Source: Leptoclinus maculatus | Lineage: Eukaryota; Chordata; Actinopteri; Perciformes; Stichaeidae | DNA length: 64,000 bases | Assembly: GCA_032191485.1 (NCBI GenBank) | Contig: JAVDOI010000016.1 | Coordinates: forward strand, 15,954,074-16,018,073 | Reading direction: 5' to 3' | In this document: positions 13,078-25,700 of the stretch, piece after piece | Numbering within the stretch: position 1 is the stretch's first letter | Layout: the number at the start of each line of letters is the position of its first letter | Position numbers and translations under genes: made by a program | Notes under the pieces: model-generated | What the model was told of the DNA's origin: nothing | Database searches by the model: none | Seen by the model: only the letters and a program-made list of their open reading frames with translations

Positions 13078-13083
13078 TTTATT
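13078..13083 (-). terminator. pcbd1: Poly(A) signal of pcbd1
   Basis: TTTATT on the plus strand reads AATAAA on the minus strand, 200 bp past the pcbd1 stop codon. This implies a 3' UTR of roughly 220 bp (about 13060-13282). Confidence 0.65.
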
Positions 13084-13282
13084 GTGTAAACATTATTTTA
13101 CCGTTGGTTCATAATCTATTCATCACGTGCAAAACTAAACATATTTTTAAAACACACATGGGACCCTTTGCAGTACCTACAGCTACATTTTCCACAATTC
13201 AGTGGAAGGAAGTATTCTTTGGATTTGCAGGATTTCTCTGAGGAATGAATACACGAGGAGCTGTTGGCTGATACAGTGTTGC

Positions 13283-15737
13283 TCACATCAGTGATGCCTG
13301 GTCAATGAAGGTGGCCAAAGTGATGTCTCTCTGGGACAGCCCCCCACAGTCATGTGTGCTGAGAGTGATCTGGACCTGGGGGAAAGGGAGCAGGGAAGTC
13401 ATATGACGAGAAACGATTATTTTGTATCAAGTAACTGTGTGTTTGCTTTAGCCATTAGATGGACAGCCAACTTTATAAAAGCATCATCCACTCTTGCCTT
13501 CCCGTTGACGTACAGCAAAGCCAAAAAGAGATTCAATAAAGGCAATTTGGACACAGACACGTGCAATATTAATAAACTTTGAATAAACTGGCATTATCAA
13601 CACAATGCAATTAAATGTACTTCCCAGTAAAAAAAAAATCGGGAAAGTTTGCAAGAAGTTGTTTCCTAACGTTCCGCAAATGTTGGCGGGAAGTTGTGAG
13701 CAGTCATGAGTGGTATGTTTAAGTGCTTTGGGGGCCTTTTGTAAGTAGGGTATAATTAATATCGTTCATATCTAAACACCATAATAAATACCACTTGGGC
13801 GTCATGTCAGGCGCGTTGCTCAGGACCAAAGCACGCGCAGAGTTGACAACATTGTCTGTATGAGCGGCTCTTTTCAGTAACCACACAGGCATGTTTTCAC
13901 TGCACTAGTGAAACAAACAGTTAGCATTCACTTGCTGTCGTGTTTCCGGCCACCTGATGAACGTAAGTCCAACATCCGCTCTCTTTGAGCTCTGCTTCAG
14001 TCTCCACCAACTCCATCTGTCAGCTGCGAAATGCTCCACTGTGTTCAGCAGCTAACGTCAGTAGTAGCTAGCTAGCTAAACTGTGTCTGAGCAGCGTGCA
14101 GTGAGTTCATAAGCTAGGGCAGTAGAAGTGAACCAAAACAGTTCAGCTCTGGCTTAGAGACAGACCTGAACTGCTTTTGCAAGGACACTCGCGTTAGACA
14201 AACCCCTTCCTGTCTCATTAGCTAAACACGACACACCTGTGTGATATTTGTGACAGCAGGGAGCTCCCTGCTGTCACAAATATCACACAGGTGTGTCCAA
14301 TCAGCACAACTTCAGTTATTGGGACAGTGCTTTTAAATGGGAGCGTCTGTCAGTGTTTTTCATGATTTTGCCAATAAATGTTGATAACGTCAGTTGAAAG
14401 ACTGCTGAATATGGAGCTTCTGTACATGATGGATGATGCAGAAAGCCAGTCAGGACCAGGTCCAGCTGTGCTCTCACGGAACCATCTTTGCATATTGTTG
14501 TTTGTTGTTGTTAAATGTTATGCACCTCCCGTCATGTCAAATTCCTTTTATGTTCAACATACCATGGCAATAAATGATTCTGATTCTGATTCTGATATGT
14601 CCTTTTTTTTTTTTTACCTTATTATAGACATTGAACCACTCAGGGTGATGGTCCATCTTCTCTGCTTGCAAAGCCACTCTGGACATGAAACCAAAAGCCT
14701 GAAAGGTAAAGAAATCATGCAGTCATGCATGTGCATCATACACCGTAGATGCTAGTTATGTGGATTCTGTGAGTTAACTGTGATACGTTAAATACCTGAT
14801 TGAAGTCTTTGAAAATAAACTCTTTGTAAATGGCGTCCCGTCCCACGACCTCCACCCACTGAGCGTTGCGTAGCAGGGGGAGCAGGTGGTTCCTCTCCTC
14901 CTCAGCCAGACTCTGAATTTTACCAGCCTGGTAGGAAAGAGCAGCAGTAACAGTACAGCAGATGTGAGAGGGGCAGTTTCACTAACACAGACTGTGATTG
15001 GATGCACAGGATCCCATCTGGAAACAATGAGAGGCTGCATTCCTGGTTTAAAAGACTAGCTGGTTCAAAGGTATGTTGTGGTGGGAGAGGGGGAGAGGGG
15101 GAGAGGGGGTGGGCCTCCCTCTTGGTCACTCAATTCCTAATCTTGACACATGATGCGGGGTCACATGGATTTAAAGTTACTTTCCTTTCATGCAGCCGTC
15201 ATGACCCTGACTCTAAACTGCACTTTCGACATTTCACAACATTCCTCAAATAGATGGGGGGGGGGGTTTTGAGGGCTTTTGAGGGCTTTGTCCCCAGACG
15301 AGCGGTAAAGCCTACAAACCAGAGCAAACAGATGTGACGACCAGAGAGCAATGACATCAACGGGTATCATAGCAACAGTCTAATCTGCTCAATCAGTGGA
15401 GAGAATGGGCAGCACACACACACACGCACACAATACCCACTGGCTTAAACCTCGTCTACTCATCGGATGCGGTGTTGCGGTTAATGCAAACACAGAGACG
15501 CAGGTAAATGTGCTCATGATGTTCTTAACCCTGCAGAATTATACGGGCACATTATAAAGTTTGTATGAAAATGATCTGCATTCCTCACTCTGCCATAAAA
15601 CATTATCTACAGGAGTTTTACACCGTGAGAGTGGCTAAATGGCAACAAGTGTGTGTGTGTGAGGCGGTAAGCAGCTCTGTGTGGCAGACTGAACACACAC
15701 ACACACACACACCGTAGAGAGGTTGTGTACTCACCAT
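13283..15737 (-). CDS. pcbd1: Pterin-4-alpha-carbinolamine dehydratase (DCoH), complete, 4 coding exons
   Basis: This small enzyme dehydrates 4a-hydroxytetrahydrobiopterin in the recycling of BH4, the cofactor of aromatic amino-acid hydroxylases. As DCoH it also stabilises HNF1 dimers in the nucleus. Minus-strand coding exons from 5' to 3' are 15735-15737, 14796-14927, 14618-14698 and 13283-13375. The product is 102 aa (human 104). Exon 1 contributes only the ATG, followed at once by a GTGAGT donor; exon 2 opens with AGK, matching the family start MAGK. The active-site histidines H62, H63 (DHHPEWFNVYNK) and H80 (STHDCGG) are all present. The last exon ends ASLM, with no further C-terminal residues. 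The gene is convergent with sgpl1 and divergent from hgsnat. Intron 3 is enlarged by repeat-like DNA, including a perfect palindrome. Confidence 0.95.
14230..14297. repeat. 68-bp perfect palindrome
   Basis: Two 34-base arms are exact reverse complements with no spacer. The centre is GAGCTC at 14261-14266 and the outer ends are GACACACC / GGTGTGTC. The pairing breaks at the next base on each side (C at 14229, C at 14298). The DNA could extrude as a cruciform and an RNA would form a 34-bp hairpin without a natural loop. It lies in pcbd1 intron 3 and codes for nothing. Confidence 0.95.
14490..14605 (+). mobile_element. 3' end of an L2/CR1-like non-LTR retrotransposon
   Basis: The stretch has a TTG-rich segment, then a segment ending CCATGGCAATAAATGATTC, then at least three TGATTC hexamers (14575-14597). 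A GGCAATAAA-like word followed by (TGATTC)n is the characteristic tail of many teleost L2/CR1-clade LINEs. Only the tail is present, as expected for 5' truncation. The assignment rests on remembered tail structure, not on a search. Confidence 0.55.
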
Positions 15738-16466
15738 GTTTGCAGAGTGTTTTCATGCACAGAGGAGGTTCAGCTCCAGCTCCCCGTTGCACAGATCTGC
15801 TGTGGCAGGCAGCCAGTGAGAGCAACTGGAATGAGTCCATTCAGCAACAGGTCCTGTTTAGCTGCCCCTGCAGAAGCCTGAGCAGAAATCCTCACTGTTG
15901 ATAGGCCGCTCCGCCACATGTCGGCACGGGCTTAATCATGAACTGTCATCTGTTGCACAAGGCATGCGTGAGGCCAGCTATTGAAGCAGGATTCTGCACG
16001 CACTTGTACACTGGCAATGTCTGCTGTGTGACGAAAGAAAGAAGCTACCGTCAGTCATATACACTCTTTAATAGTATGTTATGTTGTATATGCACACATA
16101 TTAAAACATGAACTTCTATTTTAGAAATAACCGCGCACTGTTAATGATGTCTCTGTTCAACAGGACAGCAGATTTAAAAGCCAGCGCTGCTCTTCAGCTG
16201 GCTGGAGTTCATGTCAAAGGTTAATGAGCTGCTCCTCGGAGACGGCCCCCCGTGAACTCATCTGTCACGGCGAGCGCTCAGGGAAATGAGCTGCTTAATG
16301 AAATGAGGAGAGGGACAGGATGTGACAAGTGATCAACATGTAACAGTTGGCTGGGTGGGGAAATGAGAATGGCGCTGCGATTTAGAACATAACCATTAGA
16401 TTGGAGTCAAATGGTTTTGTGGATTGTGTTTGGGAATGGAGCTAATCCCTCTGACTTCTACACTCT

Positions 16467-16514
<48 letters not shown>

Positions 16515-16747
16515 AGCTTTTTAAACGGCTGAAGTGTCTGTTTTCATCATTGATTCTTATTTTATTCATCATCTATGCAACTAAGTTGCAGACTATTATT
16601 ACCCCAAACAGGATTCCAAACATATGCATCACTAACTGGTTTAAAGGAACCACCAACCACGCGTGCATGCTGCCCTTTGACCGCTTTTTATATTGGTGTG
16701 AGTGTTATAAAGATGAGCAGTGGAATTGGCTGTTTTCAAGCAGCAAC
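15738..16747. promoter_or_regulatory. Divergent pcbd1-hgsnat intergenic region
   Basis: This roughly 1-kb interval must hold the pcbd1 promoter (minus strand, immediately left) and the hgsnat promoter (plus strand, right). It is not strongly CpG-rich and no clear TATA or CCAAT arrangement stands out. A CA run joined to a TA run occupies 16467-16514, and a CA run at 15693-15712 lies just inside pcbd1 intron 1. The frame upstream of the chosen hgsnat ATG stays open for 108 codons, but that part is low-complexity and dissimilar to the family. Confidence 0.45.
16467..16514. repeat. Compound CA/TA microsatellite
   Basis: CA repeats, interrupted once, pass directly into (TA)n about 235 bp before the hgsnat start codon. 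The tract gives the upstream open frame its artificial His-Thr/Ile-Tyr run. Confidence 0.9.
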
Positions 16748-19700
16748 ATGGAGCCCAGGAGAACGCTTCAAGCAAGTCTAACTCTGTTAATCCTTGTAAG
16801 CAGCAGCTACGGAGGACACTTGAAATCAGGTGAGTCTTCTATAGGAGTCATTAGTGGTACATGTGGATCCTTCTTCAACAGTCAAAGGTGTTTATTGAAG
16901 ATTTGTCGCATGACTCTACCAACGAGCTATCTCTTGTGACAATCAGAGTTAGGTCTCCGTAATCAAGGTTAACATTCAGTTATGACTAATGGACCTGTCG
17001 GTAGTATGAGAACTTACTCAGTCAATAGTATTTAGTGTTATCTTGGTAGTGATAGTCGTCTGATACACCCTTCTGCTATCTTGTGTTTATGATGTACAAA
17101 AAGCTTTGCCTACATCATAAATGAGTGCTGCTTTTGAATCTATGCAGGGCCCACTCTGAAAATGGACCAGGCTCTGTTAACATTACATAACCGGCTGAGT
17201 GAAGAAGTGCAGGTCTTCTACACCTCAGACTACTGCTACAAGGTAAAGGATGTGTACTGTCTGTTTGTCTCTTCCCTCCATCGGTCTTGTTGTCCAAGAT
17301 GTCAGCAAAGTTCTCCATTTATATATTTTGGAGGTTCATTGTGATGGTGTTTCTCAACCAGATCAAGAGTTACTCCACTGATTTAGAGTTGGACCCTTCT
17401 GAAGTTGGTGGACTCACAAGACCGATTGGAAAACTTAAATTAAGTTCATAGTACTTTTGGATATCCTGACTTTTAGTCCCTAATATGAGTCGAGCTTTAA
17501 AGACACTGGATCCTACATTTCCCATAATGCAACACAATGGCATTTTTGACTAGACTTGTCTGTCAAACCCCACATCCTCAGTGTGTAATGCATCTTTCTG
17601 AAGTCATCACAATGTTAGATGGAGGACTTTGAGGAGCTTTGAGAATGTCGGTAGGATTCTGCGTCAGCTCATATCCTTTGCGAGTATCGTGTATCCACAT
17701 TGCATTTCACTACATGTGTACCGGTATATAACAAATAAACCATAGAATCCTTGGATCCCTATACCTTTAATCATCGTGAACCCTTCAGATTTCTCTTGAG
17801 ACCCCTTTGAGTGTGCCGTACATTAAGCCAGTGTTTCACCTGTTTCTACTCCCCAGTGTGTGTACCAGCATTTAGTTACTGTGAAACCCAACAACAACAA
17901 TGCATCTGCGGTGGTCAGCACTAAATTCGCTCTGACTCTGCAAGTGGAATCACAGAGCAGGAATGCAACTTTTTGCAGGTAACAAGTTTTAACATTGTAA
18001 CAAAGCACCAATAACATCAAACCAACCTACGATCCTCGGAGGTAAAAATGCTGATTTGTTTCCTGTTGACCCATCTTAACTAGCCGTGGGAGTGTATTGC
18101 TCTTGTTTCCAGCCATGATATAGTGCGGTGGCATCCGATGATTGCATCAGCAGTCTGTGGGATTATTTACAGGGCTGGGGGAGTAATCCTGACCTGCTTT
18201 CTGGACCTGAGTGATGCCCTCCCTTAAACTACCTCCCCGGGTATCGACCAGGAGCCTTTTTGGGGTTAATAAGACCTGACATTCCAATATTGATGAAAAG
18301 GGCTCATTAAAGCTTCAGAGCTGCTCGTCCTTTGGAAGCCTCAGCGGGGATGTTAACTGGAGGAGACAGGCGGCATATTTACCAACAATCAGGACTGACA
18401 AGACACCAGGGCAGAGTTTTCCATTTGGGGGTCACCTGTAAACATGGTGCTAGAGATTCGGTTGCAACATGACAAGCCTCTGGTGCTTTTTCTTTCCCTC
18501 TCAGAGGTTTGGTCTTGAGCTCCCTAGATCAATGCTGAGGTCTCTAACAGGACTGTGCTGCTATTGATTACCTTTTCCCCTTTGAAAAAAAAACACTCCA
18601 AGTGATAGCTAGTATGTCATCCCAACAGTGGATCAATATGAGCGTGTAATGCATGTTTTTGGGGCCTGACACTGGAGATGACGAGAGGACAGAGGGATGC
18701 ACTTTAAGTCTCTAGACACTAGGTGGTGCTCCTGAGCTTCATAGTGTTAAAAAGAAGGCGATAGGAAGACCATTTTTTTTATAGTCGGGTCAAAAGGGAA
18801 ACAGCAGCAAGTGGATGGAAAAAGGTAATTTAATATCTGCTGCGGAGGAAATATAATTTCAAAGGGGATCAAATAAAAACTAGCCTGTAGTTTTATGTGC
18901 TTTTAAGGGAAGTGTGTCTCAATATTTCACTGTTTTGGATGCAGGTGGAGTCAGACATATGGAGAAGGTGGTCATTACTCCGTTTGGATCCAGATGTCCG
19001 AGGTCGCCAGTAAACCCAGCTGCACCGACGCTGTGGATAAGAAACCAAACCATGCACACCTGCGTAAGTGCACAACTCTGATGAAGAATACAGGATGATG
19101 ACGTTCTGTAATCAGTTGGGAGCGAAGGCGATTGCTTTGCTGAGACACAGTGACAGTAAAGGAACCTTGGTCCACGCTCAGGCCAAGCCTTTGATCCGCT
19201 CTCTACTTAATTGAGTCAGCAAAGAGGGGAATCACTCGGCCTGTCCACATCTACCGAGCAGTAATACTCCTCCATCTCCTGGGACATGATGCGTATTGAT
19301 CAGATAAGACGTGCTTTCTTGAAAAGGGATAAAAGAAAAGCTTTTCTGTTTGTTTTGAAGGCCTGGCTCCGCGCGTGGAGCATTGTGGGTAATACATTAG
19401 GGAGTGTGGAAGGATTAGGGCGTAATGGGATTTTGAAAGCGTCTCTCTCCATAATGTACACTGTACTTAACAATATTGCAGATTATGTTGTAGATCAGAC
19501 TTTTAAGGCCAAGTAGCCATTATCCAAGCAGATGTATGGTCAGCGTGACGGCACCCCTCACCGTATGATGAGCTTCCATTAGCTCCGCAGACCAGTGATT
19601 ACACAAACTCCCCAAAGGACTTGCTCAGCTTAAGTAATGGTCTGGTCAGCAGATCAAGGCAGGTTAGAGTTGCCCCTGCGAGGGAATTTCAAAGTTTACT

Positions 19701-22700
19701 TCAGCGTCTCAGATTGATCGGCCGTGGCTCTCTGTGAGCTCATTCGACGGGTGCGGTATATTCTTCAAGGATATGTTTCTGTGCAGCTACTATCAGATCC
19801 ACCCTTTAATCGCGTTAGTACTGTATTCTGCAATGTTTCACAAGCCACAAGTCACCTGCCGAGGATGAGGGTGAACCTAATCGAGTTGTTCTGAAATGAG
19901 TCCATTCATTTTCTATTCATTCCGACAATAACTAATAGAGCGAGCACGGCAGACGTCTGGTGTTGTTCCACTTCATGCAAGCAGAGATGCCACGACTTTT
20001 CCGAGGCCATATAGTGACCACTCTTTGTTCAGAGTGGATGTCGCCGTGTGGATTCAAGCTCAGGTTGAAATGGCTGCTCTTTGTTTGTTTTTCCACTGAA
20101 GACAAACACGGCGCGTACATTCCCCCTTATTCCCTGCGCTTTGACGCAAGAAGACCATATACTGATATCACCCTGTGTTATTGTTCTATGATTGGTGGCA
20201 CAGCTGTAAAATGTCTCAATGATTTTTCATTGCTGCTGGTGCAGATGGCGGTCGAGCAATAATGTAGTAAACTTGCATTTAAAACAGTTTAAATGGTTTT
20301 TAGCATAATTTACGTTTGTATCCACAATAATCAGTGAAACGGATGCAGGAACAGAAACTCTTTTTTTTGTCCTTTTTGTTCCTTAAACAGTAAATACATT
20401 TGACCCTAATCTTTGTTCTGTGATCTGGGTAGATTTCATCATTCCTTTAGCAAATAAAAGACATTTCAGCTGCTATGTTTGTGCCCTCTCGTACGATATA
20501 CCTCATCTTGACCTCGCTCCTTTCTATGACGCCCTCTGGCAGACCCGCTCTCTCCCTCAGTCTTTGTTTTCTTGTCCTTGTTCCAGTGTAGCCTTACATT
20601 TCCCTTTTCGTACGCCTGCAGGGTTAGATTACCCAGATGGATCGACCAAGAGTTTTCCATCAGGTCCCTGTTTGTCACTTGAGGGATCCCCTCTGACACT
20701 GGTTGACTGACAGAGAGCCACAAGGGAGTCCAGAGTAAAGCGGACAGCTTGGAGTGCTAATCAGGCCTTTTATCCCCAGTCAGATCCCATTCTGATAGAG
20801 ATGTACAGCACAAAGCTCCTGACATGGACTTCCAGACAGACGGACTATGGCGTCGGATGGTACAGTCTGATTACACAAAAGTCCATTTTTTCAACACTTC
20901 CTTTTCTTATTTTCCAGCTCTTCTGGTGGCAGCCCTCTTACTGGCCATAATCGTTCTCTTGTTCGTGGTGGCACCCTACATCCACAGGTACCCACATGTT
21001 TTTTACATCATCCATAATGAAAATACCATCCTGCACTTCCTCCTCCCTCACAACAAGGCAGCTCAGACTTGTTGTCCCGTTTACAGGAGACGTTGTACGT
21101 CCAAGCTCATTAAGACCATGTGCTGCCAGGGCCCACAGTACTCCATGGATAATGTAAGTAAAATCTGCCTCTAATGAATGCATTAGATTAATATCTTAAT
21201 AAATGCTTTGAGATGACACAGAAGAGTGGTTTGATTGATTAGATTTAGATCAATCATAAAGCAATCAAATGAAATGAGTGGCAGTCTCATCAGTGCACAC
21301 TGTAAAAGGTTTGAGATACTAAACATCTCTGTATGAACCATAAAATACACAGTTGTTTTCATGGGTAATGTGCGTATGATAATGATTTTTTTATATCCTT
21401 GCTTGGCCCCTAAACTCCTGGAATTTCCCAGAATTTGAAGCGTTTAGCAGATCGCTTTACAAAGCAACTCCACCACCTTTATTTCTTCACTGCAGAGAAG
21501 TATGGCCTTATAATCAAACATTAAAGTTGCCTTAATCCAACAGTAACATTGCATTATTTTTATTGGCAACTACGCAGCCTGAGCTGCATACCAAAATTGC
21601 TCTGAGACTCCAGTCATCAAGACGTTGAGGAGACACTAATGGAATGATTGATACAAATGTTAGCAGAGCCAATTGTACAGCAGACTTACATGGAAGCGAT
21701 GCAGCGTCGTGTCCGTCCAATCATCTTGCTTGATGGCAAGAGCTGCTGTGTAATTTCTGTGAGCATGAATGGCTCCTCTCATTCTTCCATGCAAGATGTC
21801 TCTGTCTTCCATATGCTGTCTGGATGGCATGCAGATCCATCATGACATATTAGCGCTGGTGTCTTCCTGCTCTGGCTCTTTAAACTGCCGCGCAGAGGCC
21901 AGCGAGTCGGGCTAATCCAACTGAGAGGGCAACAGGCCAGAGTCATCTCAGTGCTGCCTTCACAGGGAGAGGGAAAAAGAGGCGCCGACACACAGCACAG
22001 AGGATGACCTGTGTAGAAAGACATGGATTTTTGGGTTTTGTCAGCATTTCTACATCTCGGAACAATTCTAGTTGCGTACAAGTTTCAACTACTTTTATTT
22101 TGTGCTACAAGTATGTGATAGTGTTGCCATTTTATGTATTTCTAATTGTGTACTCTGTTTTTAACCTCTCCATTTTTTTCAATTTAAAAGTACAGATAGT
22201 ACCCAAAAAAAACTTTGGTAGAGAGAAGGTAAACACTGCGCTACAGAGCATATTAGGGCCTTTCAGCCATTGTTTTGGATTCACTATTTTGGTTCAGTAT
22301 TTCTGTTCTCGTCCATCTTAATTCCAGCAAAAGCAAGCAGTGGTTTTGAGCAAAAAAGCTCTAATAAATCCACTGCACGCTACCTACTCGGCACCAAAAG
22401 ACTGTCGGACAAAGTTAGCAGCTAGCGAGCATAGAGCACTATTTAGCACCATCTTTCTCAGGAGTCAACAACTAAAAGAGCTAAAAGTCGAGTAAATATT
22501 GGACTTATTCATCAGGTGACCAGAAACGTGACTCCAACTGAATGCTAATGCTGCTCCTTGTCTGCCAGATGTGTGGATGTCTCGCCTTTTCCCTGATCCT
22601 CTGTATGAGCGAGAGACTTTCAATGTTTACACTTTGTTCCATTGCCCAGAACTAGACAAAAAAATCAGTCAATACTGCTTTAATACGTTAAACCGAATAG

Positions 22701-25700
22701 TCTTGAAAAATCAACAAAGACAAATAGCAGTCACAAGTTGAAGCAACACACTACACTCCGTAGTCCCATACAGTAAGTTAACACATGTTATACGTTTCAT
22801 AACACCTTGTATGAGCCAGACTGGTGTTTAGTTACTCAAAAGCCACATTATTTTGTCTACTCTCTAATGGTTTCTACAGGACAGACCACAGGCTTGTGAA
22901 GCTGAGCACGATACCACTAAAGCTAAACCAGCACGTCTGCTCTCACTGGACACTTTCCGAGGGTATGTACGCCATCAACAACCGTCCAGTTTATCAGTCT
23001 ATCACCACATGTGGCTCGTTCACATGCTTATTCTCTTTAGAGCAGTCTGGGGCATGATGAAGATCTACAGGCCCAGTGTAATGAATAATTACAGGGGTCA
23101 CAGTCTGGCCACATGCTCCCCTAAGCTCTTGTTATCAGGCGGTATAGCTTTGGGCAGCATTTCTGATATCGGTGCGTCTCGGGTTTGGAACAGTGTGTTT
23201 CTGTTGGACAGGAGTGATGCATGTGATTGAATCTGGGCTCCCTGCTAGCCTTAATTGTGGCCTGGGGGTAGACACAAAGCACGCCTCTCTGGAAACAGGA
23301 TGCTGGTGTGGCTTTGACCTCCCCCTTGCCAAATAATTGATGTAATAATACCATCAACATATCAGCACACATCCACACGGCCATAGATCTCCTGCCAAAA
23401 TGGGGAGCGAGAGGAAATCCAGCAGCATCCAGCAGACAATTGGCATCATCTCCATCTGTGGCTTCCTTTTTGGATGGAAAGCCATCTAACCGTGCATATG
23501 TGCTGAATTCAAAGTAGCACATAGTTTCATGTAGTTTGGGAGCTGAATTAGTTGAGTACACTTAGACCAGACTTTGCAAAGGTTCAAGGAAAGGCTAAAT
23601 TTCGTGTCCGTTCAGTTACACTGCCTGCCGCAGTTCTTATGAGCTGACGTGTCCTTCTGGTGTTACAGGTACTTGTCACATATTGATGTCCTGATACTAC
23701 TGGAACTTGTCATACCTGGCAACACACTTCGTCAAACTGTGACTCAGCAACTCAAGATTAACGCCGCGTGTGCCTCCGCGGCCTTATGACTTATGAGCCA
23801 CTTATGAGCCCAATAAGTAACAACTTTCTGCAGAGAACAGACGCATCGTCGACATAAACGCCGAGACATTTCTGAAAGCGAAAGGCTTTTCTTCTGAGCT
23901 GAAAGGTTTTCCTGATCATTGCTCAGGCTGCACTGACATGATATACAGAGAACAGCGGGGTACGGTTGCGTGTTAATTTTTCTAAAAGGATTTGGTTTTT
24001 AATCTTGTGCCGCGCTGCTAAAAGCCTGTCGCCGGTTTCCATGCTGTGGAAAATCGCACCGTCAGTAGTTAGCAGTGCCATATGACGAACTATTACAGCA
24101 AAACAATTGTCAGTCGCATTTAACACCAGCTGGCTGACTCGTTCTCTTCATTATTTTGACTGAGCTCCAAGTTTTCCTCTGATTCAGTTTCAGATATGCT
24201 CTGATGTTTGGCCACAAAAAGAACCTTGACATTTCCACTCAAGTAGTAATTTATTATGACTAGATTGGATGTCCGTGTATTTGATATGGCCGGCACAGTG
24301 GGTAACTCAATACTCTGCAGTGATAGAGTGCAACTATCCATTTGCAACAGGGAAATGTACTAAGCTAACACTAATTGGTAATGCATGTACAGTGATTCAA
24401 ATCAAAGAAGTCCATAAGCGTCTATCAGCGAGTCATAACCAGTTGTCACTGCTGCAAGAAAGACACATCCATCTGTAATCTGTTAGCTATAAATCACGAA
24501 TGCCGAATCCAAGACATAAATTAAGTCTATTACTGAAGTGACAAATGCTCATTGGAGAGCTTCACGGGCATATTTACAACTTCAACCTGATTAGGAACCA
24601 AGAAACAAGCCTGTGGTGTTTCAACCCTGGACATTATTAACTTTGGTGCGACAGAAAGCAAAGTGACGTCAGTGCACATCACATTAATAAGCACTTGTAG
24701 TTTCCCTTAATCATAATTAGCCACCACTAGTGTCACACGTGTGTGTGGTATTTGTAATGTAAAATTGAGCTCCGCGAGTGCTTTGATTTAAAAAGATGGC
24801 CAGTAAGCTCTGATATGGGATTTTCACCGGGTCTCATCTGGCCAGTAATTTACCTCTTGTCTTTGTCACTATGGCGACTAATGGATGTGTTTCGTCAAAA
24901 TTTAAATGATGGCCTGCATTCATATGTGTGAGCGCATTAGAGAGAGAGAGAGAGAGCACATGGACACGTGCCGCAAGGTTTACTCTACTTTAATAGCCCC
25001 TTTGAGATGATAGCGGCCGATTTAAAATCTTGTATCAGCAGGTTGGGGCTAAAAGAGCAGTAATGGCTTTGGTGCACCCCTTAATTGAATCTAGGCAGAA
25101 AAACAAGAGGAGGCAGAGGAAGATACAGTGCATCTTATCAGGGAGTCTTGTTCTTAGAGGTTGTCCTGATCTTGTTATGTCTCTTAAAGACCCCCTCGAT
25201 GATATTTCTTTTTTCTTTTTGATTCAATAAAACATGAATTAAAAGCATACATTCAAGTATTTAGGAGGGCGAACGGCTTTAAATGTGCCTCAGAGCAAAC
25301 CTCTCGACCATGCAACCGTTTACATTCCGCCACAAGTTTTGTGTGTTGTGTAATAGCCTCCCCCCCCCCATCCCCCCCATCCATACTCTGACATGCAACG
25401 CAAACACCTCTCTTCCCTCCGGTGTCCGATTCAGTGGAGCACTCCATCACGTGTGCTGTGTTCCAGCAGCCTTGGCCAGTGCTAAAGTATAAAGTGTATC
25501 ATATATTAGACGCAAAGTCTTTAGTCAGCACTCCTGCTTGGGGAGATCCAGAGGACAAGTGTTCATTTCCTGAGTGATTCATAATGCTTAGATTGCATTA
25601 CCTTGCATTTGTGAGTGTGACAGAATAAAAAGCCCCTCCTCTGGCCTCTTTGATTCCAAACTTGATATTGTATCAGATGTATTAGACGGTAAGAAAGCAG

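Larger units (their letters stand above)
13600..14610. mobile_element. Probable composite repeat insertion filling pcbd1 intron 3
   Basis: The other pcbd1 introns are about 100 and 800 bp. Intron 3 is about 1.24 kb and mostly made of sequence with repeat features: GCTAGC-rich words near 14068-14078, a 68-bp perfect palindrome at 14230-14297, and a retroposon-like (TGATTC)n tail at 14575-14597 reaching to within 20 bp of the exon 3 splice donor. I read it as one or more non-autonomous mobile sequences, but I see no target-site duplication or transposase, and the left edge is uncertain. Confidence 0.4.

Noticed and set aside
16424..16747. In-frame extension of hgsnat by 108 codons upstream of the chosen start
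   Set aside because: The extension is encoded by CA/TA repeats and low-complexity sequence and has no family similarity. The ATG at 16748 gives a proper signal peptide. The frame is simply open by chance.
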